Made by a program: the position numbers and the translations under genes. The notes under the pieces are model-generated. The model ran no database searches and had not been told where the DNA came from. It saw only the letters and a list, made by a program, of their open reading frames with translations. A stretch of 64,000 nt of DNA. Source: Rugamonas aquatica. GTDB lineage: Bacteria > Pseudomonadota > Gammaproteobacteria > Burkholderiales > Burkholderiaceae_D. Below are positions 44,796-53,103 of this stretch, piece by piece; within the stretch, counting starts at the first letter, position 1; each line of letters starts with the position of its first letter. Location of the stretch: the NCBI RefSeq assembly GCF_009380215.1, contig NZ_WHUG01000006.1, positions 1 through 64,000 on the forward strand, written 5' to 3'.

Positions 44796-45269
44796 TTAGC
44801 CGCGCACCGCCGCTTCGATCTTGGCGACATCGATCTTGCGCATCTCCATCATCGCCGCGAACGCGCGCTTGGCGACGTCTCCGCCTTTGGCCATGGCGTC
44901 GGTCAGTACGCGCGGCGTGATTTGCCACGACAGACCCCATTTATCCTTGCACCAGCCGCAAGCGCTCTCCGCGCCGCCGTTGCCGACGATGGCGTTCCAG
45001 TAGCGGTCGGTTTCTTCCTGATTGTCGGTGGCGATCTGGAACGAGAAGGCTTCGCTGTGCTTGAAGGCCTTGCCGCCATTGAGGCCGATGCACGGTATGC
45101 CGCACACGGTGAACTCGACTGTCAAAACAGTATCCGCTTTCCCGCCCGGGAAATCGGATGGTGCGCGGTGCACGGCGCCGACTGTGCTGTCGGGGAAAGT
45201 GCGGGCGTAGAAGTGGGCGGCTTCTTCCGCGTCATGGTCGTACCACAGGCAGAGCGTGTTCTTTTTCAT
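44796..45269 (-). CDS. VOC-family (PhnB-like) protein
   Basis: A 157-residue member of the vicinal oxygen chelate superfamily, in the PhnB / 3-demethylubiquinone methyltransferase-like group: LCLWYDHDAEEAAHFYARTFPDSTVG, then VLTVEFTVCGIPCIGLNGG, and the ending CGWCKDKWGLSWQITPRVL. Such proteins are often metal-binding dimers of unknown substrate. Well-formed AGGAGATGG precedes the ATG. It is read in the same direction as the secreted-protein gene, 97 nt behind it. Confidence 0.85.
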   Translation of the reverse strand: MKKNTLCLWYDHDAEEAAHFYARTFPDSTVGAVHRAPSDFPGGKADTVLTVEFTVCGIPCIGLNGGKAFKHSEAFSFQIATDNQEETDRYWNAIVGNGGAESACGWCKDKWGLSWQITPRVLTDAMAKGGDVAKRAFAAMMEMRKIDVAKIEAAVRG

Positions 45270-45441
45270 CTTCCATCTCCTTTATTGGACGAGCACATAG
45301 TCTACCTCCGCTGGCGTGACGCGCGGCGCGAGCTTGCCCTGGGCATTTGCAAGTCATTTGTGGGTACGACAAGATTATCGTTCTTCCAGCGGTCAACGAT
45401 ATTCCATCGATGGCGCTACATCTCTACAGGAAGAAAGCATC

Positions 45442-46131
45442 ATGTCAGTCACTAGCACTTACTCATTCATACAGGGGTTCTTCAACGGCGTCTTTGTCGG
45501 CCAGAATACTGTCAGCGCGGCAGACCAGCCGTTCTCCGAATCGGCTCCGGGCAGCGGCGTGTTCACCGTCCACCGTCCCAACGGCGAGAACCTGGTCGAT
45601 CTCGGCAAGCTGATTAACACCAACGCCAACGTCGGCATGGTCGCCAAGCAACTGATCGCCGCCGGCGCTTCGCTCACCAGCGGCATCCGCGTGCAAGCCA
45701 TGCCGTGGATCAGCGTTCCGTACTTCGCCCAGTCGCCCGCCGCGCACAAACCTTTCGACATGCTGGCCAAGGTCAATTTCGACTTCCATATCGAAACCCC
45801 GTGGTTCTGCAGCGATATCGACGGCACCATCTCGGTGTTCCTGTTCATGTTCCTCGACGGCCAGAAGCATCTGCATGTGACGGTCGACGGCAGCTGGTTC
45901 TCGTTCGACGGCGGTGCGCCGTTCTGCGCCGGTCCCGCTTCCGATGCGCTGAAGGCCGCCATGCCGGCTGTGCGCAAGCAGGTGCAGGATCTGCTGCCGC
46001 AACTGACGTCGGCGATCGCCAACGTCAAATTCTCCAAGCCGTATTTCTTGCCCGGTAACGGCACCAAGACTGCCGGCCCATTCGTACAAAACGCCAGCGC
46101 CGATGTGTCGCTTGGTCTGCTCTTAGCTTAA
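45442..46131 (+). CDS. Hypothetical protein, first of a two-gene unit
   Basis: A 229-residue protein without a signal peptide. The N-terminal half has SYSFIQG-type aromatic and Gly-rich turns (FIQGFFNGVFVGQNTVS) and later strand-rich, aromatic DFHIETPWFCSDIDGTISVFLFMF and HLHVTVDGSWFSFDGGAPFCAG, then a helix (ALKAAMPAVRKQVQDLLPQLTSAI). A beta-rich fold is likely. AGGAAGAAAGC precedes the ATG. The 106-residue gene follows after 13 nt. I do not recognise the family. Confidence 0.7.
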   Translation: MSVTSTYSFIQGFFNGVFVGQNTVSAADQPFSESAPGSGVFTVHRPNGENLVDLGKLINTNANVGMVAKQLIAAGASLTSGIRVQAMPWISVPYFAQSPAAHKPFDMLAKVNFDFHIETPWFCSDIDGTISVFLFMFLDGQKHLHVTVDGSWFSFDGGAPFCAGPASDALKAAMPAVRKQVQDLLPQLTSAIANVKFSKPYFLPGNGTKTAGPFVQNASADVSLGLLLA

Positions 46132-46144
46132 AAGGAAAATGAAC

Positions 46145-46465
46145 ATGGATAAGGATCAAAAACTGGTCGAGGACATCTCCGCGCTGCTGCGCGAGGCTGG
46201 CTACACGGGCCTGAATGTGCACAACGACCATAACGGCACGCTGCTCAACGCAACCCGCGACAAAGGCGGCGTGGTGCTGCGCCTGTCGCCGGACATGCAG
46301 AAGGTGGGGCGTCGCACCGAAGGCGGCGCGGCGGAGGCTCGCACCACTCGCGCCGACGTGCATGAGGTGCCGGCGATGGAAGGCGCGGCGGAGCAGATCC
46401 GCGCCAATCCCGAACTGGCCAAGGCCATGAATATCCCGGCCGAGCATCTGAAGTACATCATGTAG
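46145..46465 (+). CDS. Hypothetical protein, second of a two-gene unit
   Basis: A 106-residue, mostly helical protein. It has LVEDISALLREAGYTGLNVHND at the start, a basic middle (MQKVGRRTEGGAAEARTTRADVHEV) and a helical C-terminus (EQIRANPELAKAMNIPAEHLKYIM). Start: the ATG 8 nt after AAAGGA; another in-frame ATG two codons upstream is too close to the ribosome site. Its last 8 nt overlap the end of the convergent regulator gene. Function unknown, probably coexpressed with the 229-residue protein. Confidence 0.7.
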   Translation: MDKDQKLVEDISALLREAGYTGLNVHNDHNGTLLNATRDKGGVVLRLSPDMQKVGRRTEGGAAEARTTRADVHEVPAMEGAAEQIRANPELAKAMNIPAEHLKYIM

Positions 46466-49400
46466 TTCGCGTCGGTCCGGCCTTGCCGCTGTAGTGGGCG
46501 GGGTTGGACTGCGCGGCGCCTGCCGCAACGGTCATCAGCTGCTGCGCCAGCGCTTCGATCTCCGGCGCCACCGGTGCGCCCAGGGCGCTCAATGCCATGC
46601 GTTGATAGCGCCGATACACCGACAATCCCTCTTCGAATCGCGCGTCGTCCAGATGAAGGCGCATCAGGTCCGCGCTGAGCACCTTGCAATACGGGTCTGC
46701 TTCCAGCGCCCGTTCCAGCAGCTGCGCGGCGGCGCTCGTGCGGCCGGCTTGCGCCAGTTGTCGCCCTGCGTCGCCCAGTGCGCGCGCCAGTTTGCCGCGC
46801 CATAGTTCGCGCCGCGCCATCAGCCACGGCGCGCCTTCCCCGTGCAGCAGTTCTCCCCGATACAGCGACAGCACCTGCGTGGCGGCCGACAGTAGCGCCG
46901 CCTCGTGCGACTGCGCGGCGTCGATGCCGGCGTCGGCCCATTTCTGCGTCAGCGTGTGCAGGCGTGGCAGCAGCCGCTCCAGCGCCGCCGTGTCGCTCCA
47001 GCACTGCTGCGGCGCCAGCGACAGCGCGCCTTGTTCCAGCAGGATGCAGCCGGCGCCCACCGTTGCGCGCAGCCGTGACAGCGTGGTCTCCAGCGCATGG
47101 CGCGCGGTGTCGCCGTCGGCGTCGGGCCACAGCAGTTCGGCGGCGCGCTCCAGCGAGATGCTGTTGGGCGCGTGCGCGGCGATCAGTTTCAGGATGTCGA
47201 GCTGGCGGTGCTTGGACTTGCCCTGCGAGCGCAGCGGCTCGCCGGCGATGCGCAGCTCGAAGCCGCCGAAGCTGCGTATCTGCACCGGCCATGGCCAGTT
47301 GTCGCCGGCATCGTCCGGCGGCATCAGGCGCCAGGCGCGTATCAGCATGTTGGCCGCGCCGGGGATGATGCCGGCGGCCAGCGCGTGGGTGCACAGCGGC
47401 TGCAGGATGCGCGGCGTGGCGAAGGTCAGGTAGCCGCCGCCTTGCGATGCGATGTGGTTCAGTGCGCGACGCAGCTTGTCCTGCGCCAGCAGCAGCTGCA
47501 CTGGTTGCGCGCGTTGCAGCTGTTGCAGCGTTTGCGCCTGGCCGTCGGCGCCGGTGATGAGCAACCATACTTCCAGCAGGTCGGCCCAGGTCTCCGCCAG
47601 CGGCGAGTTGTAGTCGGCCGCATGCTGGCGCAGCACGGCGGTTTCGGCCGCGCAGCGTGCGCGGTCCAGCAGCGTGTAGGCGACGCAGCTGGCCGTCTGC
47701 GCGTAGATCTCGTACGGCACGCTGCCGAAACGCAGCGCCGCTTCGTGCGCGAGCCGCGCATGTTCCAGCGCGCCGTGGCCGTCGCCCTGGCAGCTGGCCA
47801 GCCAGGTCTGCGTCAGCTGGAGATGGGCCACCAGGTTGTGATGCTGGGGTGGCGTTTGCGCGGCCACTTCGGTGGTCGCGGCGGCGGCCTTGTCGAGTTC
47901 TCCGCGCAGCAGGCAGGCGGCCGCGTACAGCAGCACGTAGTGGGCGTCCATGATGCGGATGCCGCTGCTTTCCGAACTGGCGCGGCAGGCGGCGAAGACG
48001 CCGTCGAAGCGGGCGTGGTCCATGCCCGCCAGCGCGTCGTACATCTGCACCAGGTGCGACAGGTAGCGCGCATACGGTGGCAGTGAGGCCGCTTCTGGCA
48101 GGGCGTCCAGCAGCACGCGCACCGCGCGTACCGCGGCGTAGCGGCCGGACTGGTAGTAGTGCTGGCCCAGCATCGCGCCCAGCCGCACCTTCAGCGTGGG
48201 ATCGGACGACTGGCGCACCACGTCCAGCGCGCGCTGCTCCCACAGGTCCATGTCCTGGTGGGCGGGATCGGTCATGAACAAGCCGCTCCAGACGGCGTGG
48301 GTCAGGTGCGCCTTCTGGCTGGGATCGGGCAGGCGCTCGTAGTCCGCCGCCGGGTCGACGTGCTGCTGCAGGAAGGCGCGCAGCGGCTGCTCGGCTGCGC
48401 CGTCGAAGAAGTAGGAGCTGATGATGGCGCCCAGCGCCAGGAAGCGGTGCATGGGCTGCTGCCGTTCCGTGAACGCTTGCAGCGCCTTGAGCAGGGCGGC
48501 GCGGGCGCGCGCGGTGTCGCTCAGGAACACGGCCATGCCCAGCCAGTAGTGGTGCCACGGGCTGCGCTGCGCTTCGGGCAGCGCGTCGATCCAGCGCGCC
48601 AGCGTGGTGTGGCGGGCGCTGGCCAGCATGGCTTCGGCGCGTTCTTCGATCAGGCCTGCGGCGCGCTCGGGCATGCCGTGCTCCAGTGCCAGCTTGATGG
48701 CGGCGTCGCCGCTGCCGTCAGCCAGCAGGGTCTCGATGCAGCCGGCGATCCACGCGCTGCGCTGCGCGCCGTCGACGCGGGTGGCGGCCCATTTGCGCAG
48801 GAAGCCCTGGAACAGCGGATGCAGCGCGTACTGGCGGCCGGGGTATTCGTAGATCAACGCACCCTGCGCGGCCAGCCGGGCGACGATGTCCGCCGCGTGC
48901 GGTGCGCCGGACAGCGCGGCCGCCCACGCGCCGCTGAAGTGCGGCAGCCAGCAGACCGCCAGCAGCGTGGCGCGTTCCTCGTCGGTGTAGGCGCTGAACA
49001 CTTCCTCGGCCAGGTAGCCGACCATCGCTTCCGACAGCACATCCTCCGCCGCCAGCGCGGCGCCGGGGCGGCGCTTGAGCCATGAGGCCACCAGCGCGAT
49101 GCCGGCGGCCCAGCCGCGCGTGAAAGTGTAGACGCTGTCGGCCACGGTTTCGGCGTGGCCTATGCCCAGCACATTGAGCAGAATTTCGGTTTCGTCGCGG
49201 GTGAAGGCTAGCGCCGCGCTGTCCAGTTCATGCATGTCGCCGTGCGCCAGCAGGCGCGCGCAGGCGGCCGGCGGCAGTGCGCGGCTCAGCACCACGACCT
49301 TGCTGGCCGGCGGCAGTTCGGTCGCCAGCGTTTCGAGGAACTGGCGGAAGAAGGGCGCGTCCTGGCAGCGGTGGGCGTCGTCCATGACGATGCAGCTGGC

Positions 49401-49757
49401 CGGCGCCAGCGCCGCGCCCAATGAGCGCGCGTACAGCCGCAGGTAGCCTTGCAGTGCGGGCAGGTGTTCGCGCAGCAGTGGCGGCGGTTGCCAGCCGGGC
49501 GCCACGCCGCCGTTGACGATGGCCTGTTCGAAGTACAGCAGGAAGCTGGCCGGGTCGATGTCCGCTTCGTCCAGCCGCAGCCAGGCCACGGTGGGGCCGG
49601 CTGCTGCGCAGAACTCCAGTCCCAGGCTGGTCTTGCCGGAGCCGGCAGGCGCGGAAATCCAGGTCAGCGTGGCGGGGGAGTCGAGCACGGTCTGCACGGC
49701 GTTGTGGCGGCCGATCAGGCGGGCGACGGGACGGGAAGTTTTGGCGAGGGATGCCAT
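46458..49757 (-). CDS. STAND ATPase regulator with SARP/BTAD C-terminal domain
   Basis: A 1099-residue regulator. Walker A (APAGSGKTS, residues 36-44) and Walker B (CIVMDDAH near 123) mark a MalT/AfsR-like NTPase. The centre (about 330-800) is a helical TPR-like array. Residues about 824-1090 hold an OmpR-type winged helix (IRSFGGFELRIAGEPLRSQGKSKHRQL) followed by a bacterial transcriptional activator domain, ending in EEGLSVYRRYQRMALSALG. Such proteins sense ligands in the TPR part and activate nearby genes. AAGGAACC precedes the ATG. Likely targets are the adjacent unknown genes; that is inference. Confidence 0.88.
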   Translation of the reverse strand: MASLAKTSRPVARLIGRHNAVQTVLDSPATLTWISAPAGSGKTSLGLEFCAAAGPTVAWLRLDEADIDPASFLLYFEQAIVNGGVAPGWQPPPLLREHLPALQGYLRLYARSLGAALAPASCIVMDDAHRCQDAPFFRQFLETLATELPPASKVVVLSRALPPAACARLLAHGDMHELDSAALAFTRDETEILLNVLGIGHAETVADSVYTFTRGWAAGIALVASWLKRRPGAALAAEDVLSEAMVGYLAEEVFSAYTDEERATLLAVCWLPHFSGAWAAALSGAPHAADIVARLAAQGALIYEYPGRQYALHPLFQGFLRKWAATRVDGAQRSAWIAGCIETLLADGSGDAAIKLALEHGMPERAAGLIEERAEAMLASARHTTLARWIDALPEAQRSPWHHYWLGMAVFLSDTARARAALLKALQAFTERQQPMHRFLALGAIISSYFFDGAAEQPLRAFLQQHVDPAADYERLPDPSQKAHLTHAVWSGLFMTDPAHQDMDLWEQRALDVVRQSSDPTLKVRLGAMLGQHYYQSGRYAAVRAVRVLLDALPEAASLPPYARYLSHLVQMYDALAGMDHARFDGVFAACRASSESSGIRIMDAHYVLLYAAACLLRGELDKAAAATTEVAAQTPPQHHNLVAHLQLTQTWLASCQGDGHGALEHARLAHEAALRFGSVPYEIYAQTASCVAYTLLDRARCAAETAVLRQHAADYNSPLAETWADLLEVWLLITGADGQAQTLQQLQRAQPVQLLLAQDKLRRALNHIASQGGGYLTFATPRILQPLCTHALAAGIIPGAANMLIRAWRLMPPDDAGDNWPWPVQIRSFGGFELRIAGEPLRSQGKSKHRQLDILKLIAAHAPNSISLERAAELLWPDADGDTARHALETTLSRLRATVGAGCILLEQGALSLAPQQCWSDTAALERLLPRLHTLTQKWADAGIDAAQSHEAALLSAATQVLSLYRGELLHGEGAPWLMARRELWRGKLARALGDAGRQLAQAGRTSAAAQLLERALEADPYCKVLSADLMRLHLDDARFEEGLSVYRRYQRMALSALGAPVAPEIEALAQQLMTVAAGAAQSNPAHYSGKAGPTRTT

Positions 49758-49864
49758 GATGCGGTTCCTTGAAGCGGACTACGCGGAACCACTAGTTTAA
49801 GTCTGATTATAAAAAGAACAAATCTTTTATTTCGACAACTATCGTGCTGCAAGGGGCGGCCATA

Positions 49865-49940
49865 GTCATTCCCGCGCAGGCGGGAATCCATAGAACGCGT
49901 CCGAAATGGGCGCATGGATTCCCGCTTTCGCGGGAATGAC
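49865..49940. repeat. Palindromic REP-like element, second copy
   Basis: Two 20-bp hairpin units in inverted orientation, ATTCCCGC-GCAG-GCGGGAAT and ATTCCCGC-TTTC-GCGGGAAT, each fitting ATTCCC-N8-GGGAAT, are joined by a 28-nt spacer and bounded by GTC/GAC. It is related to the copy between nrdA and nrdB, but the spacer differs. It lies between the regulator start and the end of the large peptidase-like gene. Confidence 0.8.
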
Positions 49941-49948
49941 GGCGGGGG

Positions 49949-52900
49949 TCAGACCGGATCGACCTTGTTGGTCAGCGTGAAGTGCGCCTCGGCGTAGTTG
50001 TCGCCGTCGACGAACATCCACCACGTGCCGCCCTTGTTCGGGCCGATGGTGAACGGCGCCAGATGGCCTTCCTGGTAGTTGTCGCCGTCGGCATAGCCTT
50101 CGCCGTAGCAGCGCAGCGTGGCCTTGACCTGGATAACGTCGTTGGCCAGCAGGTCCAGCGTCAGGATCAGGCGTCCCATCGCGTCGTCGGCCACCTGGTC
50201 GAACACCTTGACCACATGGGTGCTGGACGACGGCCCCAGTTGGGCGATGTTGTAGAAGTCGCCCACACTGTGCGGATAAGCCGCGGCGGCGAATTCATAA
50301 TCGGTGGTCGCCATCCAGCCGTCGATGGTCACGCGGCGGAACCAGTGCGGTGGCGGTTTCAGGTCCACCGTCACTTCGGCGGTCTTGTTGGCCACCACCG
50401 TCACCGACGCCTCGCCGTGCCACGCCTGCTTGTCCGCCGTCACCAGCACGCTGCCGACCGGTACGCCGGTCAGCGTGAAGCTGCCGTCGGCGGCGGTGTG
50501 GGTGAATTGGTTCTGCGACAGCTGCACGTTGACGCCGGCCGCCGGCTTGCCCTCGGAATGCACCACGCCGTGCAGCGTGCCGGTCTGCGCCACCTTCTTC
50601 CATTTGTAGATGGTCACTTCCTCGAAGCGCGCCGGCCGGTAGATCAGCGGTTCCGCGTAGCCGTACAGTGGGGCGTCGAAGAAGCACAGGTTGGCGGGGC
50701 TGACGGCGTTGGCGTCGCCGGTCTGGCGCCAGGCGTCGGAGTCCTTGGCGTCGGTCTCGCACCAGTCGGAGGCGAAGGCGTTGAGCATCTGGTTGGCGGT
50801 ATCGTCGGCGGCGTCGGTCAGCGCGTTGCCCAGCCAGCCGGCGCTCTCCAGCACCATCTCGTGGATCTTCGAGTACAGGATCTCGCCGGCGGCGATGCGT
50901 TCGTCGGACTGGTAGACGTACAAGCCGTCCGGCGTCGACGGCACGATCTGCGCGCCGGCGGCCAGGTCGCTCTGTTCCAGCATGCCGCCTTCCATCGGCA
51001 CGCCGGACTGCCGGATCGACATCCACAGCAGCGACGAGCACACGGTGGGGAAAGTGTTGGCGGCCCACTTGGCGCTGGCCGGCGCCTTATCGGTCAGGCC
51101 GATGGCGGGCTTGGTGTAGCAGTAGAAGCGGTAGTGGCTCTTGCCGGCCTGCTGCGCGGCGAAGTCGGCGATGCCGTGCAGCGTCTGGCGGATCTCCAGC
51201 GTTTCCTTCAGCGGATCGGGCTTGACCACCATGGCCGGCACGATCTCCGGCGCCACGCCGCCCAGGTCGAGTTTCGATTCGATGGTGGCGAAGCCGGCGA
51301 TCGAATGCTTCTTGCCGGTTTCGGGATCGACCATGTCTTCGCCGTCGACCGCGTGTTCGACGGTCTGCGTCACCACGCCCGGCCACAGGTATTTGAGCAC
51401 GTCGGGACGGGCGCCGTCGCCGCCGATGAATTCGACCAGGCGGTCTTCCGATGCGGTGGAGTGGGTGATCTCGTCATGGTTGCGGGTCATGATGCCGGAG
51501 TGCGAATAGCGCTGCGGCGGCGTCACCGTTTGCAGCACGGCGGAGATCAGGCTGCCGTTGCTGGGGTTGAGGATCAAATCGCCCTTCTTGGCGTTCATGA
51601 AGCGCGGCTTCATCTGCATCCATTTTTTTTCCTGGGTCGGCATGCAGAACATGCCGTCGGGGATGTGGTCCGGCAGGTTCCATGGATTGCATTCCTGGCC
51701 CTCGACCGGGAACGGCGGCTCCACGTGCATGTCCATCGCCGTCAGCGCCTGCACTGGCAGCATGCCGTAGCGGCCCAGGTGCGACACTTCCTCCAGCGTG
51801 ATCGAGGTGGGGTTGGCGACCAGCTGGTTGCTGGCCAGGTTGTCCAGCATGGTCTGCGCGGCGGCGTTGACCAGCAGCTTCCTGCTCATGTGCTGGGGCA
51901 GGTCGAAGTGCGCGCTGACACGCACCGGCAGGCCGTTCGGCGCCGTGCCCTTGTAATGCACGCTGAAGGCGATGGCCTGCTGCGGCATTTGCGCTTTCGG
52001 GATGGCGACGTCGATGCGGGTGGTGGCCTGGGCCTTCAGCGTGAAGTTGCAGCCGCTGGCGGGACGCAGCTCGAATTCGCGCGGGCCGTCTTCATAGGCC
52101 AGCTCCAGCTGCATGCTGTTCAGCGCGACGTTGAACGCCTCCGGATTGCGCACGATGAAGCTGGCGCGGTAGCTGCCGTCGATGAACTGTGCGCTGAAGT
52201 CGCTGCTTTCCACCGGCGGTTGCAGCACGCCGCGCTGGCGCGCCAGGAAGTAGGGATTGGCCACGCTGACGCTGCGCTGGATCACGCGCGGCGCATCGCC
52301 CGGCTGCTGCACCGTCACCTGCACATGGAACACCGTGTGCGGCCGGTTGGGATTGAGCTGGGCGGCGAAGTCGTGCTGCAAGGTCGGATGGGTGCTGCCC
52401 AGCGCGACCGCGCCCAGCTGCCAGTTGTAGACGGCGGCGGTGGCGCCGCCGCCGGCGTTGATGGCGGCGCGCGGCGGCGCGGTGCTCACCAGGATGGGAT
52501 GGCTGGCGGCGTCGCGCGCGCTGATGGTCTGCGCGCTCATCGGCGTCTTGCGCGGCAGGATGGGACCGGAGGGTACGGCCGGGGTGCGCGGCTTGATCTC
52601 GATGCGCGGGCGCGGCGTGCCCTGGGTGCGGCGTTCGGGCGCATTCTGAACCGTCAGTATCATCGCGGTCGGATTGTGCGGGGCGGTGCGCACCGTCAGC
52701 ACCGGCGGCTGCTTGCCGTCGGCCGGGGCGTTGATCTGGACTTCAGCTTTCAGCTTCTCGATGGCGCCGCGCTTGCCGGCGGTGACGGTGATGCTCTTCT
52801 TGCCGGCGCGGTTCCACACCAGGTACTGCTTGGAGCCGGGTACGCCGTTGATGCAGATGTTGCCGCTTTCGTTGTTATCGTAGGACTGGCCGTTGGGCGC

Positions 52901-52999
52901 CTTCACTTCGACGCAGATGCTGTCGCCGATGGCGGCCACGGCGGGCGTGCAGACGATGGAACCAAGCAGCGGGGTTGGGGCGGTTGGTACTTGCAACAT
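49949..52999 (-). CDS. Large multidomain protein with candidate permuted papain-like core
   Basis: A 1016-residue protein with no signal peptide. The N-terminal 380 residues look like several Ig-like beta-sandwiches. Residues about 475-660 carry GDLILNPSNGSLISAVL, then RYSHSGIM (H500), then TVCSSLLWM (C654): the order GD, SHxG, CS of circularly permuted NlpC/P60 proteins such as YiiX. Residues about 800-870 (GTLHGVVHSEGKPAAGVNVQL, DGSFTLTGVPVGSV) match a carboxypeptidase-regulatory-like domain, and the end (890-1016) is another beta domain. Start: the ATG preceded by AGGAG; one six codons earlier lacks a ribosome site. It may be an amidase, acyltransferase or effector. Activity is inferred. 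Confidence 0.7.
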   Translation of the reverse strand: MLQVPTAPTPLLGSIVCTPAVAAIGDSICVEVKAPNGQSYDNNESGNICINGVPGSKQYLVWNRAGKKSITVTAGKRGAIEKLKAEVQINAPADGKQPPVLTVRTAPHNPTAMILTVQNAPERRTQGTPRPRIEIKPRTPAVPSGPILPRKTPMSAQTISARDAASHPILVSTAPPRAAINAGGGATAAVYNWQLGAVALGSTHPTLQHDFAAQLNPNRPHTVFHVQVTVQQPGDAPRVIQRSVSVANPYFLARQRGVLQPPVESSDFSAQFIDGSYRASFIVRNPEAFNVALNSMQLELAYEDGPREFELRPASGCNFTLKAQATTRIDVAIPKAQMPQQAIAFSVHYKGTAPNGLPVRVSAHFDLPQHMSRKLLVNAAAQTMLDNLASNQLVANPTSITLEEVSHLGRYGMLPVQALTAMDMHVEPPFPVEGQECNPWNLPDHIPDGMFCMPTQEKKWMQMKPRFMNAKKGDLILNPSNGSLISAVLQTVTPPQRYSHSGIMTRNHDEITHSTASEDRLVEFIGGDGARPDVLKYLWPGVVTQTVEHAVDGEDMVDPETGKKHSIAGFATIESKLDLGGVAPEIVPAMVVKPDPLKETLEIRQTLHGIADFAAQQAGKSHYRFYCYTKPAIGLTDKAPASAKWAANTFPTVCSSLLWMSIRQSGVPMEGGMLEQSDLAAGAQIVPSTPDGLYVYQSDERIAAGEILYSKIHEMVLESAGWLGNALTDAADDTANQMLNAFASDWCETDAKDSDAWRQTGDANAVSPANLCFFDAPLYGYAEPLIYRPARFEEVTIYKWKKVAQTGTLHGVVHSEGKPAAGVNVQLSQNQFTHTAADGSFTLTGVPVGSVLVTADKQAWHGEASVTVVANKTAEVTVDLKPPPHWFRRVTIDGWMATTDYEFAAAAYPHSVGDFYNIAQLGPSSSTHVVKVFDQVADDAMGRLILTLDLLANDVIQVKATLRCYGEGYADGDNYQEGHLAPFTIGPNKGGTWWMFVDGDNYAEAHFTLTNKVDPV

Positions 53000-53103
53000 G
53001 GGAACTCCTGTAGACATTGGGAATGGTGACGTCGGGCCTGCTTGCGGCAGTCCCGGTGTTCCCAGTGTCGTTTCGAGCGTCCCACAAATCGCTCACAAAT
53101 ACT

